Shown here in pieces: positions 52,989-62,291 of a DNA stretch of 64,000 bases. Both the position numbers and the translations under genes were made by a program. The stretch spans positions 1 to 64,000 of the forward strand of contig NZ_JAVRIE010000003.1 of the NCBI RefSeq assembly GCF_031846165.1. Reading direction: 5' to 3'. The number at the start of each line of letters is the position of its first letter. The stretch's first letter is position 1. Origin of the DNA: Glaciecola blandensis (GTDB lineage Bacteria > Pseudomonadota > Gammaproteobacteria > Enterobacterales > Alteromonadaceae). The notes beneath the pieces are model-generated. The model saw only the letters and a list, made by a program, of their open reading frames with translations. It had not been told where the DNA came from and made no database searches.

Positions 52989-55900
52989 GTGAAAGTACCA
53001 TACATTCTGTTTATATCCCTTGCAACGGCGCTACTCAGCGCATGCGGAGGTGGGTCTGATGAAGGAACAGAAGTAACCCAACCAATTGTTGAAGATCCAC
53101 CAGTACAACAGCCGGCAGACCCAACATATGAAGTGGGTGGAGTCGTTTCTGGCTTATCCAATGGTCAATTAGTGCTAGCAAATAACATGTCGGATGAAGT
53201 AACTCTGCAGAGCGAGGGAGAGTTTTCTTTCACTACTGAATATACAGAAGGCGATACCTTTAGTGTCGCTATAAAGACACAGCCCAATGGCTATTCTTGC
53301 GAAGTCGAAAACGGGTCAGGTACCGTCGGTACAAATGATATCGATGACGTTTCGGTTTCGTGCGAAGAAGTTAACACCCCAATCACCTTCCATTCCGTTG
53401 GTGGCAGCGTTCAAGGACTTGAAGGTTCAGAGCTTACATTACGAAGCAGTCTGTCTGAAGAGTTAACCGTGTCGCAAAATGGTAACTTTGTATTTTCCAA
53501 CCAGTTTGAAAATGGCAGTAATTATCAAGTATTTCTCACCATTCAACCCGAAAACCATAGTTGCACTATTAGCAATGCAAATGGAACCGTTAATGGGTCT
53601 AACGTATCTAACGTCTTAGTTGCATGCGAAAGCATTGAAGAAGAGCCACAACCTGAACCTAATGAATATAGCATAGGCGGCAGTGTTGAAGGTTTGGGGC
53701 AGTCGCCTGTGGTCCTTACAAATAATGCCAGTGATGAATTAAGTATTTCCGAAAATGGTAGTTTTGTTTTTACTCAGTTGTTAATTGATGATGAGACTTA
53801 TGATGTTTCTGTGCAAACACAGCCAACAGACTATACATGCTTTGTTGGAAATGGCGCTGGTACTGTAAATGGGCAAAATATTAATGATGTAGCAGTGAGC
53901 TGCGAAGCAAACGAAGACTTGTTTAGTGTTGGCGGTTCTATTTCAGGTTTAAATCAAGCTGAAATTGTTTTAGAGACTAATCTTAGTGACGTTATTACTG
54001 TCGATAGTGATGGCGGATTCAGTTTTCCAGCTAGTTTTACCGACGGTTCAAACTATCAAGTTTTTGTACAAACTCAACCACAAGCTCAAACTTGTGGAAT
54101 CGAGAATGCAAGCGGCACAATTAATGGCAACAACGTCAATAATGTAGCTGTAGCTTGTGAAGATACGACTCACGATATTGTTTACGTTCGCTATCCGAAT
54201 GGTACTGATGAAGATCCGTATGTAGATATTCCTCAAGGCGAACACGCATATGATATTGCAGGTGGCGCTGACTTAATGCTACTAAAAGCTGATGGCAGTG
54301 AAGTGGTGCTCGTAGATTGCGACCAATGTAGCGTTATGGATCCATTTATTTCTTTTGATGGTAACACCGTTTACTATTCTTTAATTGTAGAGCCAACTCC
54401 CGAATCTGCTAGTTGGATCTACAAGATCAATCTTGACGATACTAGTTATACACCAATCAGACTAACATTTGATGATGGTTTTGATTCATCACTATATGCT
54501 CACAATGATAGCCCCGAACATGACAAGTCGAGTGTACGCTCTATCCGTGATATGGCCCCTGCGCCTCTAGCAGACGGTAGAATAGTGTTTACATCTAATC
54601 GCTCAGCATTGACTACGTTTAGACCGGGAACAGACGCCTTAGTTGACGGAAGCGTTCAACAGCTTTATGTGATGGATGATCATGACGGCTCCGCAAATAC
54701 TAAAGAACTATCTAATTTAAGGCTGCTTGAAACTGGAAACCTACATTTAGTTCAGCACCCATTTCAGTTGAAAGACGGTCGAATTATGTTTTCAACCTGG
54801 CAAGATGCTGCAACTAAATATAACTATGCAATGACGTCACTGTTCACGATCTATCCGGACGGTACTAATTTAATGCAGTTTACCGAACCTCATGATCACA
54901 ATAAAAACTTAGATCATTTTGCTACACAGTTGCCTGATGAAAGTATTGTGTCTGGTTATTACTATCCATCGTTCGACTATGGCTTTGGTATTCTGATGAA
55001 ATATCCAATCGCTTCAGATGGTCCAGATTTTCTAAGAGAAAATATTCAGCAAACTTATACGTGGGGTGATCAACGTCAAAAAGTTAGCTCGAGAGAGTTC
55101 GATCGAAAAGAGTCACTCTCCATTACACCGCATACTATTTCGTTGGATCGTCCTGCGCCCAATCTTTCTGGGAAGTATTCTATGCCTTCAATCGGAGTGA
55201 GAGGTGACATGCTTGTAGCATATTCAGCAGGCTCTGTGAATCATTTCCAATCAGTTTGCAACGGCGAGGTCAACTTATGTGAAGAGCTTCGTTCTGGAAT
55301 ATATTTAATTAAAGATGCCGCTAATACAATCATTACTGATCCTGCTGCTTTGATAAAAATAAAAGATGACCCAAATTATAATGAGATATGGCCTAGAGTT
55401 GTTGCTAGTTACTTTGATCTGTATGGGCAAGATACTCCCGACCTTATAGGGCAGCAACCTCTTGATTCGAGATTAGAAGAAGGCGAAGCAGCAGGTATCG
55501 TTGGTTCTTCGTCAATGCTTAATAGAGAACCGTTAAACGAAGATGAACCAGATCCATTTAAACCTTTGACCAGTCGAGAAAGAAATGATGGAAATTGGAG
55601 AATAGAAGGTGCTGAAGCAGGAGTGTTTGAGGACTCAGACGTCTATGGAGTCAGAATTATAGTATCGCCGCCTAGGCCTTTTACTAAGCCGATTAGGAAA
55701 GGTCAAAACTCTGATGATTGGGATCTAATCGAGCAATATTTGGAGTCGTCTAGGCTTAAAGCTGTTGTAGCCAGATACGGAGCATTACACCAAGAACGTT
55801 GGGAAATTTTAGGCGAATTTCCTTTAACAAACACGGATAGCATTGATCAGCAAGGAAACCCAGATACATCATGGGCTGCAAAAGTCCCAGCTGATACACC

Positions 55901-56909
55901 ATTTTTAATACAAACAATTGATAAGAATGGGATGACGCTTGTTAGTGAACTAACTTGGAGAGGATTGAAGCCGGGTGAGAAGAGAGTTGATTGTGGTGGT
56001 TGTCATGCCCACTCGATTGAGCCGCTTGATTATGAGTCAACACAATCTGGTAGTAATAGTCCAATAACAACGGTCGCAAATTTAGATCTATCAGACCCTA
56101 TGATACAAGAAGGCATTTGGGATTTAACCCAAGGCGAAATACCTCTATTAGATAATGTAGGGGTTACAAAAGAGCTAGGTCATTCTTATGGTGTTGAATA
56201 TAACCGAGATATTTTGCCGATAATCAATCAGAATTGTACTAGCTGTCATACTTCAGGTGGTGAGGCAGATATGCTCATATTAGATGGAAGTGGCACGGCT
56301 CAGGATGCATATGAAGAGTTGACTACTGATTCAGAAGGAAAGTATACATTTCCACAAGTTAGCAAGTACATAAGAACACCACAAGCCAGACAAAGCCTAC
56401 TTGCTTGGGTTGCATGGGGAAAAAGGTTAGATGGCAGAGATAATCAGGACAGGGATGACGATGTTGATTACCCTGCTAATCATCCGACCATAAATCTCAC
56501 TGACGCTGAGAAGCGTAATATTGCGAGATGGATTGATCTTGGCTCTCCAATTGATTTTCCAGAACTTCAAATTGACGGAGGCGTTGGGTTTAGATATACG
56601 GATGATTATCAATTACCCGTTGTCAACATTCATCGACCATTTTCCGGTAGCAATGATGATAATACAGCGATAATTGGACTTGCAGATGCAAAATCAGGTA
56701 TTGATTGGGAAACGGTACTGATTACTGTTTACCCTATCAGCAACCCCAGTGACATTACCGTTATTGCCACTTACGATCGTTCGACAACAGGTGTTATTAC
56801 CTTTGAGCTTCCTTCGTTGTCTGAAAATCAAGATCATGTTCTATCTCTTCAAGTCAAAGATTTAGAGGGCAACGCTAATATTCAAACTGTTAGATTTAGT
56901 TTGGATTAA
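52989..56909 (+). CDS. HzsA-related two-heme-motif lipoprotein with four N-terminal repeats
   Basis: A 1306-aa predicted lipoprotein (lipobox LSAC, C19). Four beta-sandwich-like repeats of about 90 residues (starting near 47, 135, 227, 311) share a GGxVxGL opening, SEELT/SDELS strands and a Cys pair (YSCxVxN...VSC). A propeller-like region (about 395-750) resembles the hydrazine synthase alpha subunit, beginning IVYVRYPNGTDEDPYV. Two c-type heme motifs follow: CGGCH (1002-1006) and CTSCH (1083-1087). GTG 52989 has GGAG six bases upstream and is preferred over ATG 52977. No hydrazine synthase beta/gamma genes are present, so anammox chemistry is not implied; a surface redox or binding role is a guess. 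Confidence 0.8.
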   Translation: MKVPYILFISLATALLSACGGGSDEGTEVTQPIVEDPPVQQPADPTYEVGGVVSGLSNGQLVLANNMSDEVTLQSEGEFSFTTEYTEGDTFSVAIKTQPNGYSCEVENGSGTVGTNDIDDVSVSCEEVNTPITFHSVGGSVQGLEGSELTLRSSLSEELTVSQNGNFVFSNQFENGSNYQVFLTIQPENHSCTISNANGTVNGSNVSNVLVACESIEEEPQPEPNEYSIGGSVEGLGQSPVVLTNNASDELSISENGSFVFTQLLIDDETYDVSVQTQPTDYTCFVGNGAGTVNGQNINDVAVSCEANEDLFSVGGSISGLNQAEIVLETNLSDVITVDSDGGFSFPASFTDGSNYQVFVQTQPQAQTCGIENASGTINGNNVNNVAVACEDTTHDIVYVRYPNGTDEDPYVDIPQGEHAYDIAGGADLMLLKADGSEVVLVDCDQCSVMDPFISFDGNTVYYSLIVEPTPESASWIYKINLDDTSYTPIRLTFDDGFDSSLYAHNDSPEHDKSSVRSIRDMAPAPLADGRIVFTSNRSALTTFRPGTDALVDGSVQQLYVMDDHDGSANTKELSNLRLLETGNLHLVQHPFQLKDGRIMFSTWQDAATKYNYAMTSLFTIYPDGTNLMQFTEPHDHNKNLDHFATQLPDESIVSGYYYPSFDYGFGILMKYPIASDGPDFLRENIQQTYTWGDQRQKVSSREFDRKESLSITPHTISLDRPAPNLSGKYSMPSIGVRGDMLVAYSAGSVNHFQSVCNGEVNLCEELRSGIYLIKDAANTIITDPAALIKIKDDPNYNEIWPRVVASYFDLYGQDTPDLIGQQPLDSRLEEGEAAGIVGSSSMLNREPLNEDEPDPFKPLTSRERNDGNWRIEGAEAGVFEDSDVYGVRIIVSPPRPFTKPIRKGQNSDDWDLIEQYLESSRLKAVVARYGALHQERWEILGEFPLTNTDSIDQQGNPDTSWAAKVPADTPFLIQTIDKNGMTLVSELTWRGLKPGEKRVDCGGCHAHSIEPLDYESTQSGSNSPITTVANLDLSDPMIQEGIWDLTQGEIPLLDNVGVTKELGHSYGVEYNRDILPIINQNCTSCHTSGGEADMLILDGSGTAQDAYEELTTDSEGKYTFPQVSKYIRTPQARQSLLAWVAWGKRLDGRDNQDRDDDVDYPANHPTINLTDAEKRNIARWIDLGSPIDFPELQIDGGVGFRYTDDYQLPVVNIHRPFSGSNDDNTAIIGLADAKSGIDWETVLITVYPISNPSDITVIATYDRSTTGVITFELPSLSENQDHVLSLQVKDLEGNANIQTVRFSLD

Positions 56910-56943
56910 ATAGATAAATATCCCATTAGAGCAATAGTTTATG

Positions 56944-56976
56944 AAAACCCAGCGGGGGACAATCGCTGGGTTTTTT
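56944..56976 (+). terminator. rho-independent terminator of the HzsA-like gene
   Basis: AAAACCCAGCG (56944-56954) pairs perfectly with CGCTGGGTTTT (56964-56974) across a nine-base loop and runs into six Ts. It is 35 bases after the stop codon. Confidence 0.92.
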
Positions 56977-57116
56977 AAGAAATACTTTCGATTTAAGTGT
57001 ATTTGATTACTGTTATTTGAAATAATCAAAATCTAAATATTGATAGAATCGGGAGCTGAATAATTTCCATATCTAAATCTTCAAACCTCCTCAATTGCGA
57101 AATGAGCGGCTAACAT

Positions 57117-57491
57117 ATGAATAAATTAAATGGTGTGGGTATACGTCGAGTGCTAAATGCGACATATTGCTCTTTTAAAGGTTTCAAGGCTGCTTTCCTA
57201 CATGAATCTGCATTTCGGCAGGAGCTACTGTTAAGCGCTCTACTATTTCCAATTAGCTTCTTCGTTGCAACCACGGTAGAGGTTTGGCTTTTGTTAACAA
57301 TTAGTATGATATTCCTGCTTTTTGCTGAAATTGTTAACAGCGCACTGGAAGCTTTGGCTGATCGTATTTCTACAGAGCATCATGAGCTAATTGGCAGAGC
57401 GAAGGATATGGGATCCTCATGTGTCTTTTTAGCCATTTTAATACTAACTATTTCTTGGTGTTATGCTTTATATTTGCTTTATAACAGTTAA
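57117..57491 (+). CDS. dgkA: diacylglycerol kinase
   Basis: Small inner-membrane kinase (124 aa) that turns diacylglycerol into phosphatidic acid. The signature is HESAFRQEL near residues 31-39, then EIVNSALEALADRIS and HELIGRAKDMGSSCVFLA, with three hydrophobic helices. A four-codon mini-frame (ATG AGC GGC TAA, 57102-57113) ends three bases before its ATG. It is convergent with the phosphoglycerol-transferase gene, whose reaction would produce its substrate. Confidence 0.94.
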   Translation: MNKLNGVGIRRVLNATYCSFKGFKAAFLHESAFRQELLLSALLFPISFFVATTVEVWLLLTISMIFLLFAEIVNSALEALADRISTEHHELIGRAKDMGSSCVFLAILILTISWCYALYLLYNS

Positions 57492-57552
57492 TATCTTAGC
57501 TTTTGTAAGTAAGTCTACAACAGCAAATATTTCACCATTCAAAATATTATAT

Positions 57553-59223
57553 TTACTCTATAATCGCATGTGCTAAAACTTTTTTGTAGTCAACTGCAAG
57601 CTGCTCTTTATTCTTAATGCAATTATTAACTGCGCAATAATGACCTTCAGTTAAAAAGTCTAAAATTAAATTTGGTAGTTCGTAATGTGAAATCTTACCA
57701 ACATTGGTGGGCTTGCCATTCTTAAATATAAACAAACTGGTTAAAAAATGAGAGTTCACTTCATTTTCCAAGTAGCCGTTAGTTTTAAACCATTCTTTTC
57801 CATCAAAGTTTGGTAAATGATCAGAGCTAAGAATAATCATACTTTCCGGATCAAGTATCAACAGTTGGTTAACATAATCAGCTACTGCCTTTGTTCTGTA
57901 GTAAATTTGATTAACGGCTCTCTCATAATCAGCACTAACCTCACTCTCCCCATCCAAAACTTTGATGAATAAAGGATGTCGCTCTATGTCTATATGGAAA
58001 TCCCGATGGCCATAGACACCTAATACATAATTAAATATTGGTTTCTCTGCATTTTTAGATATTAGTGTTTTTATTTGTTCCAAGTTTTGTGAAAATAAAT
58101 CGCCATCAAACATATACTCTTGTTCATCAGGTATTCTTAAATATGTTTTGCTTCCAGGAGCAAATTGTATTGGGAAAAAACTTCTTTCAAAGCCTATTCC
58201 TTTATATGCTTTTATTGCATTAAAAAAATCTGGTCGATAGGCATTGCTTGCTATTGAGCTGTACCCTAATTTGCCTAGAACCTTAGGTAAGCAAAACGCG
58301 TTAGATCCTGTAAAAGCATTAAACTCAACGCTTCCATACTTCTCTAAACTGGGTACACCACATAATGCTTCGAACTCTGCTTGAGAAGTTTTACCGCCAA
58401 AAACTGGAGACTGTATTAAACTTTCATTTCCTGAAAGTAACTCAATAAAGTCGGAATGATAAACTTGTTTAGAATATTTAAACCTTGCGAGTAGCGTTGG
58501 ATTAAAAAAGGACTCCAGCATAATTAGGTGTACATTTTTAGAGTTTAATTTTGAACTGAGTTGCTTCACTAAATGATTTTTTTCTTTGTTATATTCCGGC
58601 CTATTATAATTTTCCTTAATGCTGTTGATGGAAACCAAACGTTTTGATTCGAAATACAAGGTAGTAGCAAGAAAGCCATTTCTGCTCACGAAAGCTTCTG
58701 ACCATGGAGGAATAATATAATATGCAGCATCTTCGAAAAATTGCTGATAGGTTTTTGGAAAAAAATGTATAAACAAGCCTATTATAAAAAATGAAGCTAC
58801 GGGTATTGTTCCAGAGGGCTTGAAGCGTTTACCTCTGAATGCATATAAAGAGATGAATAAAGTGAGAGGAAAGGCTAAAAATAGTAAAAGTTCAGCATCA
58901 GACAAAACGACGATTAATTCAGGCAGTTCGGTTATATCGATAAATTTGAATATAGTTCCAAAAGAATAGAAATGAAAATAGTAGAAGCTATAGAATAATA
59001 TAATTGGCAGGAGTGAAATAATGTATCGTGCTCTACCTGCCCTCAATAAAAAAAATGTTGAATAGTAAGCCACTAAGATAAATACAAGTTCGATCTTTTT
59101 CGAGGAAAGCGAGTTATCAAAACCAAAAATAGCTCTACTGACGTGCTGGTCTACAACTAGAAAAAGACCAACTAAAAATACAGGGGTTAGGAGACTTATT
59201 ATCTTTTTAATATGATGCTTCAA
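57553..59223 (-). CDS. LTA-synthase/OpgB-like phosphoglycerol transferase (sulfatase fold)
   Basis: A membrane-anchored alkaline-phosphatase-superfamily enzyme of 556 aa. About five N-terminal helices (to residue 155) precede the periplasmic catalytic domain. Active-site pieces match LtaS: MLESFF (E237), FGGKTSQAEFEALCG with the nucleophile Thr279, VYGHRDFH (H406, H410) and SSDHLP (D468, H469). Such enzymes move phosphoglycerol (from phosphatidylglycerol) or phosphoethanolamine onto glycans. It is clearly AT-rich compared with the first half of the window. Neighbouring dgkA suggests the phosphoglycerol reaction. Confidence 0.85.
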   Translation of the reverse strand: MKHHIKKIISLLTPVFLVGLFLVVDQHVSRAIFGFDNSLSSKKIELVFILVAYYSTFFLLRAGRARYIISLLPIILFYSFYYFHFYSFGTIFKFIDITELPELIVVLSDAELLLFLAFPLTLFISLYAFRGKRFKPSGTIPVASFFIIGLFIHFFPKTYQQFFEDAAYYIIPPWSEAFVSRNGFLATTLYFESKRLVSINSIKENYNRPEYNKEKNHLVKQLSSKLNSKNVHLIMLESFFNPTLLARFKYSKQVYHSDFIELLSGNESLIQSPVFGGKTSQAEFEALCGVPSLEKYGSVEFNAFTGSNAFCLPKVLGKLGYSSIASNAYRPDFFNAIKAYKGIGFERSFFPIQFAPGSKTYLRIPDEQEYMFDGDLFSQNLEQIKTLISKNAEKPIFNYVLGVYGHRDFHIDIERHPLFIKVLDGESEVSADYERAVNQIYYRTKAVADYVNQLLILDPESMIILSSDHLPNFDGKEWFKTNGYLENEVNSHFLTSLFIFKNGKPTNVGKISHYELPNLILDFLTEGHYCAVNNCIKNKEQLAVDYKKVLAHAIIE

Positions 59224-59351
59224 AGCAACTTCCTTGTAAAATACATTAAATTTTGTATATAGTTAAAAGCTAAATGTAAAATTCGATTTTTTTATTAGCG
59301 TCTTTCAGTAATTTTAAAACCTACCCAATCGTAATTAGCATAGTTCCTGTG

Positions 59352-59357
59352 TATAAT
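59352..59357 (+). promoter_or_regulatory. possible -10 box for the ligase-flippase operon
   Basis: A perfect TATAAT lies 28 bases before the GTG start; no good -35 is seen 17 bases upstream of it. Confidence 0.35.
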
Positions 59358-59385
59358 ACAAGTTTTATTAAGACTCGGCTACAAA

Positions 59386-60807
59386 GTGGTCGATAAACGA
59401 GTTCAACAATTGCTGAAAATTTTAGTTTATCTTCTTCTCGCATATGGAGTTGTCGGCGTTTTTGTAAATCCGTGGGTTCCAATAGTTTTCTACTATTTGA
59501 ATGGGATTATGCAACCTCAATTTATATGGCCTTGGACCTTTCCTGAGTTTCCAATTTCACTCTCGAAAATTCTTGCAATCATGTCTATTTTAGCTCTTTT
59601 TAAATCTATATTTTTTAGGCAAGTTAGTTTTGGCGTTTTTAAGGCTAAACAGAATTTGGCATTGCTCGCTATTTGGATTCTTTTCCATTTATCCGATTCG
59701 TTGAGTCCATTCCCAATCTACTTCGCCGGTGTAACTTCTGATATTGTTCTGAGCGCTTTGGACACCATCGTCATATTGTATTTTGTTGGGCTTGGTTTGT
59801 TGAGTAACGTTCAAAACTACGAGAAGAGCTTCAAATACATGTGTGTAATGTTTGCCTTTATTACCGTTTACTACGTGTATTGGGCAAATGATATGTACTT
59901 TAGCCAAAGATGGGATATGTTTACCAATGGCCGATTAAATAGCCCGAGGGGTACTAGTATAGGGGACCAGAATGCTCTTTCTGTTTTAGTTGTAATGGGG
60001 ATGCCATTTTTCTTAATTGGCTATTTTTACTTAAACTCAAAAATTCAGAAGCTTTTTTGTTTAGGAGTTATACCGGTGCTCTGGCATTCACTTTTTTTAT
60101 TTGGTTCTAGGGGGGCGCTAATAGCTCTAACAGTGACTACATTAATAACAATGAGAATGCTTACAAAACATCAGAAAGCATCGATTAATCTGGAAAAACT
60201 GAAGCAGGTTGGACTTTTTAAAAAGTTTATCGTTGTTGGTTTGGTTGTTGGCGTTTTGACTCAAGGTGGTATTCTACTCAGCAGAACTTCAGAAACAGCT
60301 GAAAGAGCTCAAAGCCAAGGAGAAGAGCCGATAAACCCTAGGTTGGTATCGTGGATGGTGGGCAAGAAGTTGATCTTGAACTATCCATTATTAGGCGCCG
60401 GCCCTCAACGTTTTCAAATGGCGTCTCAAGCACAGTATCCCGGCGAGTCTGTTCATGTCGCCCACAATACCTTTATTAATTTTTCAGCGAATACTGGTTT
60501 ACCAGTAGGTTTTTTATTTTTGGCTATGTTTTGGTTCAACTATAAAAACTTCAAGTTTTGTAAGCAAAACCAGATTGAACGATACCCTATTTTAGATTTT
60601 GTTGATAAATCTTGTGCTGCCGCATTAGTTGCGTATTTTGTTGGTGCATTATTTTTGGACTTAATTATTTTTGAAGCCTTCTATTTTATTTTGATGCTGA
60701 ACCTTGCAAAGCTACATGTTTTTAGCAAATTGATTGAACAGCCGACTAAGCAAGTAGAATCTATAGAGCCAGTGAGAGCAAATAAAATGCAGAATAGGGT
60801 TTACTAA
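59386..60807 (+). CDS. O-antigen ligase/polymerase family membrane protein (Wzy/WaaL-like)
   Basis: A 473-aa integral membrane protein with about eleven helices. The O-antigen ligase (Wzy_C) features are LFGSRGALIALTVTTLITMRM, and a large periplasmic loop with ENYPLLGAGPQRFQ-like sequence (NYPLLGAGPQRF) and VHVAHNTFINFSANTGLPVGF containing the conserved His. The start is GTG at 59386; there is no ATG nearby. The flippase gene follows two bases after its stop. It either polymerises repeat units or attaches glycans to protein or lipid. Confidence 0.87.
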   Translation: MVDKRVQQLLKILVYLLLAYGVVGVFVNPWVPIVFYYLNGIMQPQFIWPWTFPEFPISLSKILAIMSILALFKSIFFRQVSFGVFKAKQNLALLAIWILFHLSDSLSPFPIYFAGVTSDIVLSALDTIVILYFVGLGLLSNVQNYEKSFKYMCVMFAFITVYYVYWANDMYFSQRWDMFTNGRLNSPRGTSIGDQNALSVLVVMGMPFFLIGYFYLNSKIQKLFCLGVIPVLWHSLFLFGSRGALIALTVTTLITMRMLTKHQKASINLEKLKQVGLFKKFIVVGLVVGVLTQGGILLSRTSETAERAQSQGEEPINPRLVSWMVGKKLILNYPLLGAGPQRFQMASQAQYPGESVHVAHNTFINFSANTGLPVGFLFLAMFWFNYKNFKFCKQNQIERYPILDFVDKSCAAALVAYFVGALFLDLIIFEAFYFILMLNLAKLHVFSKLIEQPTKQVESIEPVRANKMQNRVY

Positions 60808-60809
60808 CT

Positions 60810-62291
60810 TTGTCTGAAGCAAAAAAAGCCCTAACGGGTTCGATTATCCTCGTTTTCACCAAAATATCTCAAAAGCTTTTGGGTTTGGTTAGTACCTTGG
60901 TTCTGGCTAGAATATTGTTGCCGGAAGACTTTGGTATTATAGCAATCTCACTGCTAGTTATAACTTTCATGACGACTATTGCTGAAAGTGGTGGAAGAGA
61001 GTACATCATCAGAAAGGATGCTGTAGATGATGATGATATCAATACATTTTGGACATTAAACCTATGTTTGAAAACAGGTATAGTCGTATTAGTCCTATTG
61101 TTAACCCCCTTAATTGCTCAGTTTTATGAAGATCAGCGTTTAATTCCTATTATACCTATGCTTGCGCTAATGCTACCTCTGGGCGCGCTGGTAAATCCCG
61201 AGCTTGTAATTTGCCAAAGAAATCAAAATTATGCGCCACTATTAAAAATAGACCTCATAAAAAAAATATTTGCAATTACCTTATCTATTAGCGCAGCACT
61301 TTATTTTAAAAACTACTGGGCACTGATAGTTGGGCATTTGTCCTCAAATCTTGTCGGCCTCATTTGCTCATACGTAATATTTAACTACAGACCCAAATTG
61401 ACTCTCATAAACATCAAGCAGCAATGGGTTTTTAGCCAATGGATGTTAGCAAGGAGTATTTTGGGCTACACACGTTCTCAACTTGATAACTTTTTTGTTA
61501 GCAAGTTTTTTTCAGCTTCCGAACTTGGTGGTTATTATATAAGTAAGTATATCTCTAATATGCCAGCTACTGACCTTATTGCTCCAGCCTTAGACCCCCT
61601 ATTAGCGTCTTATTCAAGGACTAAGCATTCAATTGAAGAGTTGAAACATCAAATTACTTTGACGTTGATGATAGTAGCGTCAACGGCTATACCATTTGCT
61701 GCGTTTGTATACTTTAACAGTTTTGAAATTGTTAAGTTGATATTGGGGGATAGCTGGCTAGAGTATTCGTCATTATTTGCAGCACTCTCGTTGCTGGTTA
61801 TCCCTCATACGATAGGTATTATTGCGGGAAAAATTATTACATCTTCAGGAAAAGTCAGAATTTTGTTTTTTTACGACTTTATTTCATTGTTAACAATGTT
61901 TTTCGTGCTGTATCTGTTAAGAGACTTTTCTCTCGAGTCCTTTACATTGGGTAAATTATTCGTTGAATTAATAATGGTGTCACTATTGTTAATTGTAGCC
62001 ACACTTCATATGTATAAAAGAAAGTTATTCTTTATATTGTTACTGTTTTTAACTTCTAGCCTAGGCGCGTTTTCTGTAGGTAAAGTATTAACTCTTTTTA
62101 CCTTTCATGCGCCTGTATTCTTTGAGCTTTCTTTTAAATTTGCTATTTTTGCAGCGATTTGGTGCGTGTTTGTGTTTGTGATATTCAAAGTTTTTCTGAA
62201 AAATAACCATGCAGCCTTACATATCAAGTTTTTGATTGGGAAAGCAATGACACTTTTATTCAGCAAGCTGGCGAGATTTAGGAAGAGTTAG
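60810..62291 (+). CDS. Wzx-type polysaccharide flippase
   Basis: A lipid-linked oligosaccharide flippase of the MVF/polysaccharide_synt family: 493 aa, about 12-14 helices. Typical pieces are LGLVSTLVLARILLPEDFGIIAISLLVITF near the N-terminus and LGGYYISKYISNMPA in the middle. The start is TTG at 60810, two bases after the ligase stop. Its 3' end overlaps the convergent acyltransferase gene by 14 bases. Confidence 0.9.
   Translation: MSEAKKALTGSIILVFTKISQKLLGLVSTLVLARILLPEDFGIIAISLLVITFMTTIAESGGREYIIRKDAVDDDDINTFWTLNLCLKTGIVVLVLLLTPLIAQFYEDQRLIPIIPMLALMLPLGALVNPELVICQRNQNYAPLLKIDLIKKIFAITLSISAALYFKNYWALIVGHLSSNLVGLICSYVIFNYRPKLTLINIKQQWVFSQWMLARSILGYTRSQLDNFFVSKFFSASELGGYYISKYISNMPATDLIAPALDPLLASYSRTKHSIEELKHQITLTLMIVASTAIPFAAFVYFNSFEIVKLILGDSWLEYSSLFAALSLLVIPHTIGIIAGKIITSSGKVRILFFYDFISLLTMFFVLYLLRDFSLESFTLGKLFVELIMVSLLLIVATLHMYKRKLFFILLLFLTSSLGAFSVGKVLTLFTFHAPVFFELSFKFAIFAAIWCVFVFVIFKVFLKNNHAALHIKFLIGKAMTLLFSKLARFRKS

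Noticed and set aside
54319..54332. A third heme motif (CDQC) in the HzsA-like protein
   Set aside because: The pattern is not followed by His, so it is not a c-type heme site.
52989..56909. Hydrazine synthase (anammox)
   Set aside because: Only an alpha-subunit-like protein is seen; beta/gamma subunits are missing and the surroundings are those of an aerobic marine gammaproteobacterium.
57102..57113. Leader peptide before dgkA
   Set aside because: It is only three codons plus stop, with no ribosome binding site or attenuator hairpin.
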